NCBI GenBank assembly: GCA_013398955.1 | Contig: VWPU01005420.1 | Location: 267,832-331,831, forward strand | From: Callaeas wilsoni | Lineage: Eukaryota; Chordata; Aves; Passeriformes; Callaeidae | Reading direction: 5' to 3' | Length of the DNA stretch: 64,000 nucleotides | Shown here: positions 1 to 13,097 of the stretch, piece after piece | Numbering within the stretch: position 1 is the first letter of the stretch | How the letters are laid out: each line of letters begins with the position of its first letter | Position numbers and translations under genes: made by a program | Notes under the pieces: generated by a model | What the model was told of the DNA's origin: nothing | Database searches by the model: none | What the model saw: only the letters and a program-made list of their open reading frames with translations

Positions 1-1754
1 AGTGAGGTTTCATTCCAGAACTCCACCAAGAGCCATCACAGAAAACAGTGAAAATTATTTTGTGGTTATGCAAAATATATGACTCATATGTGGGTAGAAG
101 GAGAAGCATGTAATAAAAAAAAAGTCAAAAAATAACCATATTTGTCTCATTTTCTCTGGTTTCACACACTGTTTATACTGCAAATATGATGAAAGCTGTT
201 TACTGTGCTACATTCGTAAAAATTATGTTTGTTTGAACAATGTCATTTTGAGGCTAAGAAGTTGCACTCAGACTTACTGAGTAACAAAATTAAAAACTCT
301 ATATAGAATAGCAACAAAATCACCCAGGGCATGTTTTGAAGGAGCTGGAATCTCTGTCTCTGGCCTTCTGAGCTCTGGTACTGAGCCTGCAGAAGGTCCA
401 CCCTGGTGATACAAGTCAATACTGTAATCTGCTTCTTCACATGGCACTTAGATCATCTTTTAATGCAATAATATTTTATTTGACACATGATTTTTAGGAA
501 TCTGAAGGAGGTATAGAGAATAAATTTATTTTCTGCAGTTATGTTCAGGTTAATTTAACTTATGCTCAACAGTTACTGCATTGTTTTATACAACCCAGAA
601 TATCCAATTCTTAAACCGAAATTGTCTCATGAACATACAGGGTCAGACAAGGTTTGTGGGAGTAATGCTTAAAATCAGAACCCCCTGACTATTTTCTCAC
701 TAGTATAGTTTATGTATTAACCAAGTGAGGAACATAGAGCTTGCCGAAAAAAAACCCATAAATGTGTAGAAAAAGGATCCTTCTTAACCCTCAATTTTCT
801 GCAAAGTTAATACAATTATTATATCTTGCAGTACACTTCATGCTGTTTATCCTTGCCATGGCCTTACAGTCTGCACTCTCCACTGAATTGAAGTAATCAA
901 AACTCTTTTTGCATATACCTCCCAGGACATGAACCCAAGCGTTTTTATTTGTGAATGCAGTGATATACTTAATGCTTCTTCTGTGACTGAGAAGAACACA
1001 GGACCACTACCAATATGAATGCAAACAAGGCCAGCTTACACTGCCTTATCTTGTGTTTGCCATGGGTAGGTAGGGGCACACTGTCTTCTGCCAACATGGT
1101 AACTTCTCAGGCTGCTGTAATTTACCTGAAGGCCTAAATCTAACGTTTCAGGCAATCCTAATAATAATACAGTTTAGTCCCTCCAAGCAACTGTCTGGAC
1201 TGTTAAAATGTCATAATCAGTAAAAATATAGCTCTTTAAGTAGCGTTACCTTTCCATCGCTATTTCCCTTGCTTAACAAAGAGAACAACTGCATCCTTGC
1301 AGTAATGCTGTAAGGCTTCCATCATTAATGCATATATGGCACCTTGAAATGAATGAATAATAGATGCTGGACTTTAATGAGAAATAATAAGGATATCTTT
1401 AAAAATCCTTGATCCCATGCTAAAGAGAATTCTCTATCAATATCGACAAATTTGAGACTTCTTACTTTTTTAAATGGAAAAGTTGATCTGTTGCTTGTTT
1501 GTTCCTTCAAATGAATTTAAATTTTTATCATAATATTTCCATAGTAAGTGGTCTTTCTCATGCAATAATAGTTTGATAAAGCTCTCAAAAAGTGGAGTAA
1601 AACTTGGAGGGAGGATAACTACTTTCATATTATAAATTATATGTAAAATGGATGGTTTTCATAATGATACATAATGCACTGCTTTAACTGTCCACATTGT
1701 ATTGTACAATGCTTTGTCTGTGGGGAATTCACCAGCTGTACCTGCTGTGCCTTT
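1..1754. other. AT-rich unique sequence, no gene seen
   Basis: All six frames are broken by frequent stops. The only open stretches are about 60 codons and have no recognisable motif. I see no transposon end, microsatellite or promoter-like CpG cluster. Confidence 0.6.
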
Positions 1755-1862
1755 GTAGAGTCCTATTCAGAACTCCTTATTCACTCCCTCCTTTGGCAAA
1801 GCCCCCTCTGAAGTCAGTGTGTGATATGCTACAGTAAGAAGTGCTGAATAGGACCCTTAAAT
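1755..1862. repeat. Palindromic MITE-like relic
   Basis: GTCCTATTCAG at 1760-1770 is answered by its reverse complement CTGAATAGGAC at 1844-1854, an 11-bp perfect inverted repeat about 73 bases apart. Pairing continues imperfectly inward. The text between the arms, with wording like 'actccttattcac' and 'ctgaagtcagtg', resembles an ancient amniote palindromic DNA-transposon relic that I know only from pattern memory. No target duplication is obvious, as expected if it is old. It could instead be a chance hairpin. Confidence 0.35.
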
Positions 1863-4800
1863 GATAACTCCTCGGAGGACGAAACTGCCACTTTTCTCAC
1901 ACTTCTCTTACAGTATAATGCAATTTGGACTGAAGATGCTATGAAAACTACTAATAATAGATTGAGCAACTACATCAGGCAAATCATAGTAGTTCTCAAG
2001 AAGCGCCATCCTTTTTTCAGCATAACGGGATCAAAGAAGGCTTCAGAATACCAGCATTGGTGTTAGATTTAGATATGGTAAGCAGTAGCTTTTTAAATTT
2101 TACATACAAGGGCCACAAATAGTAAGTGAAATATTAGTATGTCAGAAATTAATATTTTTTCAGAAAGATATTATATATTCACAAAATTTATTAACAATTG
2201 GCACATTTTCAACCTCTAGGCCATAACTATGTCTTACATCTAAATCCTGTACTAGTGAATAAGGTACAGCTATTTCTCTTTTGAGGTTAATCTAAGCGCT
2301 GTATTAATCTATGTTTAGGCTTTCCAAAAAGTGAAGCTCCACAGAATCTTTGTCTCTTCTAACATTCAAGATTTCTTGGCCTTCTCCAATTTTACTCATT
2401 TGCTTTGATAAACTCTCTGTGCCAACAAACCCTAGCCAATTTTATATCTTAAAAAAAGAACACTTTAAACAATTTGACTAAACGCCTTTACAGCTTTGGT
2501 TTTAATTAGATGTTTTGCTTCTTCAGCTTACTGGAAAGAGCTAGATAGCTTCTAACCATGTCAGTCTGCATAACAGCAGGTGTCAGCTTTAACTGCCTCT
2601 GAAAATTTTAAATTCATTCAATTAAAAGAATCCCTTAGAGAATGATACTTTTATGTTCATTTGTCTTATGAGAGATTTGCAACATGTTTTCTTTCTATAC
2701 GCTATGTTCTTGTTGATTCTGTGACCCAATTATGGCTAAAATTTTTAATGTCTGAGTACATTCAGTTGGTGCTTTCATCTTAATGTAATCCATCAGAAAA
2801 ATGGATTGTTCCACAAGTGTCATTTGGGAAAGTAAATCTCTCTCTCTTTTTTTTTCAGGAAACCAGAGTAATTTTGACACCAGAACAGTAAGTGGTTATC
2901 TGGGCAGTGATAGGTGAGAAAACTGATAGCTTTGAGATCTGAAATGGATGACTTCTCATATTTTGATCTCAGTACACAAACCCACATGTGCAGGTAGGTA
3001 TCTTTGTAGGCCCTCCTGGAATAGGAGTAAAAGAACTGCAGAAGAAGGCAGACACTATAAAACAGGATGGACAGATATATAAGCTGTACACTCTACACAC
3101 ACACACATATGCTTAAGTGCAATTATAATAAGCATGCTTGTCCTTCAGCTACCAGCAGTCAGTTAGGTTTTCCAATTTATGTTAACTCTGTTATTCTGCT
3201 ACCTGAATTATTATATTAAAAACCCTCTCCTGAAACACGTTACAGCTCCAACACTTTTTCTCATGGCAAAAATGAAACCATTTATGAAGCTATATCATGA
3301 GGATTAGCCAGTAAAGAAAAAATACTTTGAAAAAAAAGCTGTAAAGACTTAATGACTTACCCATTTTCCTTGAAAATTGGAGCATGTCAGGATAAAAGTT
3401 GCATAAGACATTGTCCTATTTGTTTAGGACTAGTTGCTCTAAATTTCATTACATCGGACATGACATGATAACCAAACTGCCTCTGATTGGGTCCCAGCAA
3501 GAGCTCCAAGTAAGTCAATGTCTAACTTTAGCAAAATTAAAAGGTGCTTTTGCATTGTTATAGAATCAGTCAAGCACTGGGGACTGGCAAACTATGACCA
3601 AACCAGGTGCTTACCATATGTGAACCCATCAAGTTTTCATGAGTGCCGAGTCTTAAGAACTGAGACTAAACTTGAAACCCTTGAAGATAAATTAATGATG
3701 ATACGCTCTAGTTAGAGTATAGTTGGTAATGTGATATTTAAAAAGATATTCTAAACTAGGTTTGAAATATATTCTGAACACACTGCTGCTCCAGCCAACA
3801 AAGTTCAAACTCAGTCTAGGTGAAAATTTTATCTGCAATGCACAATGGTGTTGGAGAGCCAGAATTTAAAAAATCCCATGTGGGCAGATCGTGGCAGAAG
3901 GAGTTTTAAAGTCAGAGGACAATGATCATATCACCTGCTTGAATTGAAAGGCATCTTTCAATATTTCAAAACTATTTTGCTCAAAAGCAGATCAGGAAGA
4001 GAGAGGTGACTCTGTGAAAATGTATCAGGAGCACTGCATACATGAAAGAAGAAGGAAAAAAATAGGGATGTTATGGAGAAGAAATTAAAAAATGAAGAAG
4101 CTGGAAGAGACTGCAACAAAGCAAAAATATTTTTAAGCTGTTGCTCACTGAGAAAGGTTTACTTGAAAGAAGAGCTCAACAAAGAAGCAGGAGAAAGAAA
4201 AGAAAAGAAAAAATTAAAAAGGGAAAACAAAACAAAAGAAGAAAAAGTCATGGATCTACAAAAGAAAAGAAGGAAGGAACATGGTAAAATATGTAGAGAC
4301 AAGCTGTAAAGGATGATCTAGCAGCAATACATAAAGAAGCAAAAAAATAAAATACTTATTGGAATAAATCTGGATGTGCATCAGCACTAGTAAGAGAAAA
4401 GGCAGAACCGAGCTTTCTCCAATTTCTGGGTCATGAGGAGACCCTATAAATGCAGAAAGCAAGTTTTTTGCAGAAGAAAATGTTTCCAGAAACTACCAAA
4501 AATCAAGGAAGTCTCTCATCATGTGACAGTGGTAAAGAGTTACAAAAAATATTGCTTCTCAAGATAATGAGAAGAAATCTTTATACTCTAAAAAGAGAAA
4601 TAAAGTTATAGTTGCAGCTTTGACAGCTTCCTCTGACTGCTTTCAGTAAATCTCTCTTGCTTCCTGATACGGATTTAAAGGAAAAAAACATAAATGCTGT
4701 CAGATCTACCACATCCATTTCTTATAAAGAGAAAATTTAAAAATTGTTACTAAAGTTTAGTAAGTTCAGATGAGTCTGTAACTTTATAACTTGTTCAGAG

Positions 4801-6555
4801 GTGACCAGTTTGGGGTCATAAGGACTTACATGATTACCAACTTGTTGGATTCAATGAACTTGACTTCATTTTTCTATTAACATCTTATGTTGTTAAATGT
4901 ATTGATACAAGTGTGAATGTAAAGGAGAACTGAGTACCTTAGTCCAATAAAAAATATTGTTTGTGGTGAATTAATAACATTCCTGTTAGAGTTACAAAAT
5001 AATTTACAATACAACAAACGCATTTAAATCTTAATTACTTTGTTTTCACTTATGTTCTTCATGCTCTTGAGCCAGTGCTCTCTTCCAGCTTTCTGAATTT
5101 TAGAATCCTAGGAATTTTTCTCCTTGGTCTCACTAGTCTTGTTTTAAAAATTACTTTTAGTCTTATGGTGTCTGAGTGAGGCACTTGATAAAGTCATACC
5201 TCTCTCTAAAATTATTTAATGAGGTCCTTGCTTATCTTCACCAGTAGTTTCTACGTCTAGAGTCCTTACTTATCTCCGTGACAGTAGCCACATTAGCCTA
5301 AATTGATAATCTAGGGGACTGTACTGGTTAATAGGGTGTTGGTTATTGTAGATCTTCAGAAATCCAGAGCATGGTAGTTACATGAGTTATTGACCCAAAG
5401 ACTTAGTGGAAAAAAAGGAGAGATGTTAAATTTATTTAAAAAGTAAAGTACGCTAAACTGCATTTGAATAATTTTTTTTCTATTTTATATATATTTTCCA
5501 CATTTCTGCATTCTGAGTCATAACCTCTTTCAAAAAAGCAATATTTTTTTCGCTACCTGAATTACCATCTAATGTTCAATATCATTGACACTTTGTTGAC
5601 TGGTTTTGGTTTTTTGCACGGTGGCAAGAAACATAAAATTAAGAAAAAATTTTTAAAAATTAAGTAAGTATCTAGTCTTAATCACAGACAGAGATCAGAT
5701 TGCTACTTGTCTGGAATACACAAACAAGCTATTCATAATAAAGTTAATATCATAAGCCAAATTAGAAAGGAAAGTTATTGCTTACATGTAGGGATAGGAA
5801 AAGCATATTTTTATCCTATCATAAAATAGGATTTTAACTATATATGTACTGTTACAGTATTTTACTATTTTTACTCATTGCCTCTTTATATGTCTGTACT
5901 GTGTGTATACTTCAGCTGTTTTTTAAGTCATTAGCTGGGAAGAGTTTAGCTATTTTTGAGTGTGTAGAAGTGTACATAAAAATCAACCACATTGTTCTGA
6001 ACTGCTATAGTCTTGTTTAACCCACAAGCAACATGTGTAAGTTCCCATTTCAGCATTTTAAACTTATTAAGATAATTGAATAAAATGAGTCTGTACCAGG
6101 AAATTTTCAAAGTACCTCAAATGGAATTTATATTTCACAATACAAAACATTGTACAAAACAAGTGTTACACAGTTGTGACTGCTGAAAGCTATTTTTTCC
6201 CCATGAGTACATTGCGAGAAACAATGAAGATTTCTTGTAGAAACTCAAAATGCCTTTCTCTCTGCTCTCTCTCCAGAGACTTGACTGTTCAATGCACTAC
6301 CCACTGTACCTTGTACTTTTTCTTGTTATCTCACTTGCAGTAGGTGATAGTTACTGGTCTGGGGAACAAAAATCAGATCATATTTTAGCAGCTACCCATC
6401 AGTCATGGTTTTCCATGTGGCAAAGTATGTGTTAACCAAAGTCCAAATGTTTATGCAGTATTTAGGTTTTTCTCCTTATACTGAGATTTCAGAAACCAGT
6501 GTCTGATGTGATTGTAAGAAGCCAAGTTTGATCTAGGGGAAATGATCAACTACAC
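1863..6555. other. AT-rich unique sequence, no gene seen
   Basis: No ORF resembles a protein. The lysine-rich reading at 4073-4309 only reflects an A-rich run. A short CA tract lies at 3094-3107. Nothing else is supported. Confidence 0.55.
3094..3107. repeat. Short (AC)n tract
   Basis: About seven AC dinucleotide units form a minor simple repeat. Confidence 0.8.
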
Positions 6556-6604
6556 AGGATAGGATAAGATAGGATAGGATAGGATAGGATAGGATAGGAT
6601 AGGA
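6556..6604. repeat. (AGGAT)n microsatellite at a CR1 tail
   Basis: Nearly ten AGGAT pentamers with a single interruption (AAGAT at 6566-6570) directly abut the 3' end of a short minus-strand CR1 fragment. CR1 elements end in short tandem repeats of the type seen at 24350, so this array probably grew from the element's own tail after insertion. Confidence 0.9.
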
Positions 6605-6655
6605 CATCCTGAGTTGTTCAGGACCCACAAGGATCATTGAACTGAACTCTTGAGA
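6601..6655 (-). mobile_element. CR1 LINE, severely 5'-truncated 3' end
   Basis: The plus strand reads 'gagttgttcaggacccac' followed by 'aaggatcattgaactgaac'. This parallels the reverse-complemented CR1 3' end at 24365-24400, which reads 'gagttgtaagggacccac' and continues similarly. Only about 55 bases of element remain, plus the AGGAT tail on its 3' side. Such dead-on-arrival 5' truncation is usual for CR1 insertions. The inner boundary is approximate. Confidence 0.65.
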
Positions 6656-8329
6656 CATCCTGGTTGAGCGATTTCTGGTTTACTGGCCCAGAACAAGCAT
6701 GTGTATGGTTGGATAGGGGAAGGAAGCCAGTATGACTGTTGTGCTGAACTTGATTCTTCCAGCACAGAAATTTTATATCACACCGTCTCTCTCTCGGGAA
6801 GACATTATTAATTATGATTATTATTATAGTCTTGTAGTAACATATGAATACTAATTTTTTTTTCTTTGAGGTAGGTTGACTTCTCTCTTCATTTCTTTTC
6901 CTAAATTATAACTCTCCAGTAGGTCGTGGTACTAATTAGCTGAATTGGAAGTTGCATAGAAAAAATTCTAGACATTATGATGTGAACATACCATTTAATG
7001 AGGACTATGAAACTAAAAATGACATTTTTCCCTATAATTAAAAGTAATTTTTATTCAGTCATATTTCTTACTTTTGAAAGACCTTCGAACAGTCTGACTT
7101 ACTAAATATATTTGAAATATTTGGGGTTTGTACTTATAATTCATCTATAATTAAAACAATTTTTCTGCAATAGCCAACTCAAAAAATTTCCGTATCCCTC
7201 GTATCCAGTAGTAGATTCAGAGCAGTTCATATATAATATAGGATGTTATGGGTATGGGCGTAAAGGGGCTAAATCCCTGATAAGTTCAAACTTTTCTAGA
7301 CAGTGGTAGGGGGAAATGGTTTATTTTGCTCTGCCTCTGATGAATCTTCAATTATTTTAACCTTGCTGATAACAAAACGTATTAAATATAATGTCAAAGG
7401 TCTCTGTGTATTGCTTATAAGACAAGATGAGGCTGTATCAAATTAAAAATATCATGCCATGAAAGAAATGGAAGTCACTGTGTACTCTTTAGGTGTAGTG
7501 CCTAGTGCCCTTCATATTTGTCTTTGTCATAAGCCTTTGCCTGTTGAAGTACATCAGATTCGTACATGAAATATCAGGACCTTTGTTTCTATTTCTATCT
7601 TTGAATAGCTGAGGTCTTATGTGTGTAGGTTTGCTTGTATTTTTTTGGTTTGGTGTCATGCTCCTCTTCCCCCAGAAAATGTTTGTTATGTCTCTGCATG
7701 TTGTCAATAATATTACAGCTCACAAGTGACACAATCCATAGTGAAAAGTGAATGGATCTGAACTGGAAATAAAACAAAGGTTATTTTAAAAACTGCTTCC
7801 TTATGTGTTGATTCAGATAACTTGTAAACACAAAAATGATCTATAAGTCTCAAAATAAAGCAAATAAACAGGGGAATAAATAACAGGCACTCAAATAATT
7901 AGAAGATAAAATATCTTTGAGCATATACATCCATTTCCTAAAAATACAGCAGTAGTTCTGATTGGATTTAGTACACGAGTGACAACATCTTTATTCTTAA
8001 TTTTGACCCTTTTAGCTTCTGCTTTTGTTGTTAAAGGCTAAATGTTCCTTGCTTAGAGTCAGCTTCCTTGTTGAAAACTTCAGAGTGACCTTTCTCCTAA
8101 GAGAGCAATGATGGGTACCCAGATCCCAGTGCCACAGTACTGCAGGGTGCAATGCAGCTGTACAGGCACTGGGGTCAGCTCTGTCGGGCTGCACTAGAAG
8201 GGGAGTGGGCACCGACACACCCCATACCCTTACCTTAGCTGGGAAACACACTGTAAGCTGCTGGGAGCAATGGGGATGGGAATGGGCAAGAGGTTCACCC
8301 ATGGGAGATGCTCCTTGCTTGCCGTCTTG
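6656..8329. other. AT-rich unique sequence, no gene seen
   Basis: Only short unremarkable ORFs occur. GC content rises after about 8100, leading into the next block. I recognise no repeat. Confidence 0.5.
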
Positions 8330-9310
8330 GGTTGATTCTATGACAATACTGTATTCCCCATCGCCTGCTTGATCTCTAGTGAACCTTTAAAGTGAAAAGG
8401 GAGAGAGAGAGAGAAGCCGAGAGAACTCTTCAAAGTGGCTAGCTTGACCTTGCAATTAGAACGTTTACATTTTTTCTGCTAGTTAGAAGGGCAAAGAGAG
8501 GAGTTTGCTCTCTAGTTTCTTCGGCTTTCAGCGGAGAAGGGACTGCAATCTGCCTCAGCGGCTTCTGTTCCTTTTTGGACTGTTTTCAGCTTGCTTCTTC
8601 ATCTGAGACCAGCTACCATCTCTGGGACCTGCTTGGCAGGAGCCTCCAAGGGGGATCGTCGGACCCTGCCTGGCCGGCCCGGCCCAGCGTAGGACTGCAG
8701 GTTTTACCTACAGAAAGAACTCTAAAATCCATAGTCCTCTTTTAGGGGACAGGGGAGGGGGTTTCAATATCCTTTTTTGCTCTGTGACAGCGGGAGACTT
8801 TGTTAAATAAACAGTTTTTTTCTTTTTTTTCTGAGAAATTATTTTCCTGAACCCATGGGGGAGGGGCTGCCGGGGCCTGCTTGCCTGGCAGGCAGGAGAG
8901 AGAGAGAGAGAGATGTCCCTTTTGGGTTGTTTCCTCCTGGATTTGTGTCCAAACCGGCACACTTGCCTCAGGGACTGCCTACTCGTGTCTTGCTTTGCTT
9001 GGGACATGCACTCCTGGTCTGCTCCCCGAACGACCTGGTTCCAGCCCTTAAAGCCAGACAGCAACATGGCATGGGCGCAGGAACTGTGGCTGCCTGGCAG
9101 TTAGCTCCCACCAGTGCTGGACAAGGTTGTTGCCTCCTGACCTCCTCCTGAAGCAGCTCCAGTGCAACTCCACCTGACCAGGACGTGGCACAGACGCTGC
9201 TGTGCTGTCCTCCTGACAACGGGCCCATCTGACGCCTTGCTGACAAAATGTGCATTTGTTTTGTACTCTCTTAAAGCATGAACCTCCATTGTAAAGGTTA
9301 CAGAACATGC
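8330..9310. other. GC-rich block of unknown origin, possibly LTR-derived
   Basis: GC content is well above the flanks, most clearly around 8620-8700 and 8850-9230, with purine tracts at 8400-8412 and a (GA)n run at 8895-8912. A poly(A)-signal-like AATAAA occurs in 'gttaaataaacag' near 8803-8815. Overlapping ORFs on both strands, up to 119 codons, are what GC-rich DNA produces by chance and show no family signature. The organisation is suggestive of an old plus-strand LTR, but I could not define TG...CA ends or a target duplication. A promoter or unclassified repeat is equally possible. Confidence 0.35.
8895..8912. repeat. (GA)n microsatellite
   Basis: An uninterrupted GA dinucleotide run lies inside the GC-rich block. 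Confidence 0.85.
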
Positions 9311-12300
9311 TGCTGATTTGAATGTGTCTTACGGAATGTTCTAAAATGCCTGAAACCTGAGGAGGCTGAGAATTTTATTCCAAATGTCTTGTATCTCAAT
9401 GACTTGGTCCTCACTTGCTTTCAGCTTTATTTGTGTTTAACTCCTCACTGTTTCGCAAAGCGTTAGACAACGACTTCAGCATGCTGCCTTCCCAGGGGAC
9501 CAGGTAATGTCCAGGGAGAAAGACGGGAGGAGTGTCTGCAGCTTTTGCTTTGAGTCTTTACTCCCATATCTTGGCTAAAGCTTATAAAAATAATCTGAGG
9601 AGGTTTCATGGCTACATATGGACGTAGAGCACGGCTATTTTCTTCTGACTTGTATGTGAGTTACATGCCAAAAACTTAAGGCCCTGGTTTTGCAAATTTC
9701 ACAGTTCAGGTATCCTCTTCTCCTAACATGAGTTGCTTGAAAATGGAACGACATTCTTGGTTCAAAATATAGGAGAAGGGCCCCAGTTGTTAAATTCTGT
9801 GATTTAAATACATGTTTACTCTTGAAGGGTTTTCCAGGCACCTTTAACATTAAGCAGAACATTTGAAAGAGATTTTCTGCTTGCTTCACCTTGGAATCAT
9901 AAGGAACAGTGCATTTTTTGTGGCATTTGTGAGATAAATTTAAAATAATAATATGTAGCTCAAGCCTTAGAAACTAAATTTCAATAAAACTGAATGTTGG
10001 CATTGGGATCCTTTAAAAAAAATATACAAAACCAACAAAAAACCCACCCCTCTGTTTGGGACTAGTATAAGGGGAAATTGCCATTAATGTCCCTGTCAAA
10101 TACAACATACACAGTCAAACCTGTGAAGTTTCCCTGAGTTCAGACTGGTTATCTCACAAATCTGTGCAAAGCTCTGGTGAATAATTTATACCAGGCTTGA
10201 GGTGACAAGTTAAACACACCCATTTTGTCTAAAATGCTATGAAGGCATCAAGATGGAGCCAAGCTGCAGGGTGAGTAGAGCTCAGTTGATGGGAATCTGA
10301 GCATGTCGAGAAGGGGGGATGCTGCTGTAAAGAAAATGAAATGTAATGAGATACTTTTTCATGCATAATTCATGGGTGAAAACATGACTGCATAAAAAGC
10401 CATGGATTTTAACAAGGCAGGGCTGCAATCATACACATTATCTTCCCAGAGGAACTTTATATAATATTGGTGAAAAAGAGAGGATTCTGAATACTAGTAC
10501 AAAATAAAGCTGACGTTTTCAAATGCAGTAGAATTTATTTTAATGTACAATGGCTGTAAAGGAAACAATTTATATTTACACCTCAAAATAGTTCCTAGAA
10601 AAAAAAATACTTTAAAACATATGCCTGCATTTTCCAGCTTAAAGAAAAAAATAAGATGAGGAATGAGAAAAATACCTCATCTGGATAAAAAAAAAATTTA
10701 AAATGCATAAGCAGTATTTTGTTAAGTGTGTTGTTAGGATTGTGCTTTGAAATCTTTTGCAAGCATTTTCACTTTTCAGAAGCAAAACTTTTGATAGGAA
10801 TGACTGCTGTGAACAGGCTTTAAAAAAGATAAAATGTTAGCTATTGTCACCATAAAATTTAATTTGGTTGCATTTGCAAAAGCAAATACTGTAATTCAGC
10901 TTTCAAGAACATTTTAGTGGCTAGCACATGACTGTTTGAAATGGTGTTTAACGCTTGGGGTATTTAGTTGAAGGGATTAAAAATGGAATGTTGATTAAAG
11001 CTTGGGATGTCTTAAATTTATCACCACAAAATCCTAATGACAGACTTAGCTGGAAGGAACAGGGGTGCCTCCTTTAGCTGTTCACTTAGTAGGAGCAGAT
11101 CACAAACAGAAAAGGCACCAGAACAAGTCAGAGAGAGGTTCAGAATCACACAAGCTGAAGGACTCTGTGAAGTTATTTGTTTAGTTTACACTGCAGAATT
11201 TCAATATTTTTGAGGAAAGTAAAATAGCCATTTTGCACCCAGTTATGGTTTTATAGTTCTGACAGTTGGGTGAAGAAAGCGTTAAGGGTTCAAAATGATT
11301 GATATTTCAAAGTGTTCACCTTCTATGGGATTTTTTTCCCCTCTCGATTGTACAGTGTGAGAAGCAGAGAAACACTAAAAGAGAAGCAGGTTGAGTTGGT
11401 ATAGTCACTAAACAATCTAAGCCATTTAAATAAAATTATGTCATTAACCCCTGTTCACAAGAAATACAGATGCTTTCAGGTTTTGACAGTAAAAAAAAGT
11501 AAATATGGTCTCTTTTTTGACCTTGGCAATAATTTAATGTCTCATATAGAATTTTACCAGTTCAGAGCTTTTATAGCAATACAAGCTAAAAGAAACACAT
11601 AGCTTCCCTTTGCTGTCTTAGACCAGCAGTGTAATAGTGTTTTCATCTATGATCTCTGACTGTGCCTCTTCACAAAAGGCTTCCCTTCTTACCTATTGTC
11701 TGCATTTTTAATTTTTCCTAATGTTATCTCAATAGAAAACATTGCTCCTCTGCAGTTTTTCCAGATATTGCTTAGCCTTTAAAGATGATGACAATGATCT
11801 GTCTCACAGCCTGCCTTAGTGAAATCTGATTATCTATTGGTTTGGTCCAGGACTTATTTGTCATACTTTCTCATACCCCATGTAGAAGACTTTAGAACTT
11901 AATCTCATCCTGGTCTTTGAACAGCTAATTTTCTGTAATGGTTTCCCTGCTTTTAGTTAAGGGGGACAAGCCAAGGAGGAAGAGGACATGAGGATCCCTC
12001 AGTTAAAGCACAGACTATCTCACAGCTCCTGCTGTAGAATTCAAAAAGGACTTACTTCTATCTGCTCCTGTCTACTTCTTAGAAGTTGTGCCATCCTCCA
12101 TACGTTCACGCTGGCTTTGACTGATTATTTAGCCTCACTGATACAGCCATTTCCAAGTATGGAAAAGGTTTGTTGGCTTAGGTACCTGTTCTCCATGTGA
12201 TGAAGTTTTTTCCTGTCTTCCACCAGCCTGAATGACTAGCTGAATACTTGGAAATGTCAAGCATCTGAAATGAGAATCAAACGACAATATTATTAAAATC

Positions 12301-12537
12301 TTCCTCAAGGCACCATGTGACACAAGCTGTGCAGTTAGGAGGATGCAGCTATGCTGAGCTCACATAACTGGGGTTAGTTCCTGTTTATTTTCTTCTTAAC
12401 TTTGAAGAGAGCCCCTCAAAGTTTATGTGATAAGATTGTGCCAGATGTGTGAAAGGTCAGGGACTCCATGGTTTTGTATCAATGAAGTCTGCTTTCAGTC
12501 TTAGTGATTTGAGCCTGTCTGTGTCTTGATGCAAAGG
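9311..12537. other. AT-rich unique sequence, no gene seen
   Basis: No ORF, RNA gene or transposon boundary can be supported. Several A-runs occur around 10010-10040 and 10600-10700. Confidence 0.5.
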
Positions 12538-12543
12538 GAAGTT
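12538..12543. repeat. Target site duplication, left copy (GAAGTT)
   Basis: GAAGTT immediately precedes the LTR start and is repeated exactly at 13098-13103. A 6-bp duplication is typical of class II (alpha/beta-like) retroviral integrase. Confidence 0.85.
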
Positions 12544-12799
12544 TGTTGTGGTGAATGAACCAACCAGGGGGCCACAGTGCCCAGAAAGAGAGGTTTGGTG
12601 GGCTGGTACCAAAGAGTAAAACCCCATTCTGTGAAGATGGCTTCTGCCTTTGAATTCCTAGGATTCCTGAGGGGCGATTCTGTCTACAGTTGACAGACAC
12701 CCCTTGTGTCCCCTAAGGGAAGGTGTCCTGGCCTGTCCCACCTGTCTCCTCTTCCTATGGGTGCCTGCTGTGCCATCCCCGCCCCCTTCCCTGTATCCC

Positions 12800-12808
12800 T
12801 TTAAAAAG
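12800..12808 (+). promoter_or_regulatory. LTR TATA-like box
   Basis: TTTAAAAAG lies about 60 bases upstream of the poly(A) signal, the layout of a compact retroviral U3/R. The sibling LTR has a related 'cttttta' element in its matching position. Current activity is unknown. Confidence 0.5.
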
Positions 12809-12866
12809 CCCCTCAGTCTCTTGTCTTGTCCTCTTCGTATCTGGTCCCCTTCGAGGGTGCTTCTAC

Positions 12867-12872
12867 AATAAA
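12867..12872 (+). promoter_or_regulatory. LTR polyadenylation signal AATAAA
   Basis: AATAAA in 'ctacaataaacccttgg' is conserved in the sibling LTR on the minus strand at 43680-43685. It defines the R region and the orientation of the element. Confidence 0.75.
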
Positions 12873-13097
12873 CCCTTGGAATACTGGCTGAAGGGCCATC
12901 TCTGCTCATCTGCTTCTGGCCACGCCTGGGCTATCCACAAGCCCCAGGCACGCTGGGCTTCGTGCCCTCCACCGCACGGGCTGGGAGGCTGGCAAGCGAG
13001 GCACCGAGGTGCCACGAGGTGTTCTCCCTTTGTGTGGGACACACCTGGACAAGCTGCTGCCATCTCAGCCCGGCCAGCGTGTCGGCGTATTAATATA

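Larger units (their letters stand above)
12544..13097 (+). mobile_element. Solo LTR, class II-like ERV (copy 1)
   Basis: A 554-bp LTR begins TGTTGTGG and ends TAATATA, bounded by a perfect 6-bp duplication. The same sequence, reverse-complemented, occurs at 43456-44024. That second copy shares the start, the 'gagaggtttggtgggctgg'-like U3 block, the segment around the poly(A) signal and the terminus, which fixes both ends independently. Plus orientation follows from the TATA-like box at 12800-12808 and AATAAA at 12867-12872. There is no primer-binding site, gag, pol or env on either side, so it is a solo LTR. The terminus TATA rather than CA is unusual but is shared by both copies. The class II assignment rests on the duplication length, not on protein evidence. 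Confidence 0.85.

Noticed and set aside
4073..4309. Lysine/glutamate-rich 78-codon ORF
   Set aside because: An A-rich DNA run yields Lys/Glu codons. There is no motif, and no start or splice context supports it.
8708..9308. Cluster of overlapping ORFs up to 119 codons on both strands
   Set aside because: GC-rich sequence gives chance ORFs on both strands. There is no shared frame, splice pattern or domain.
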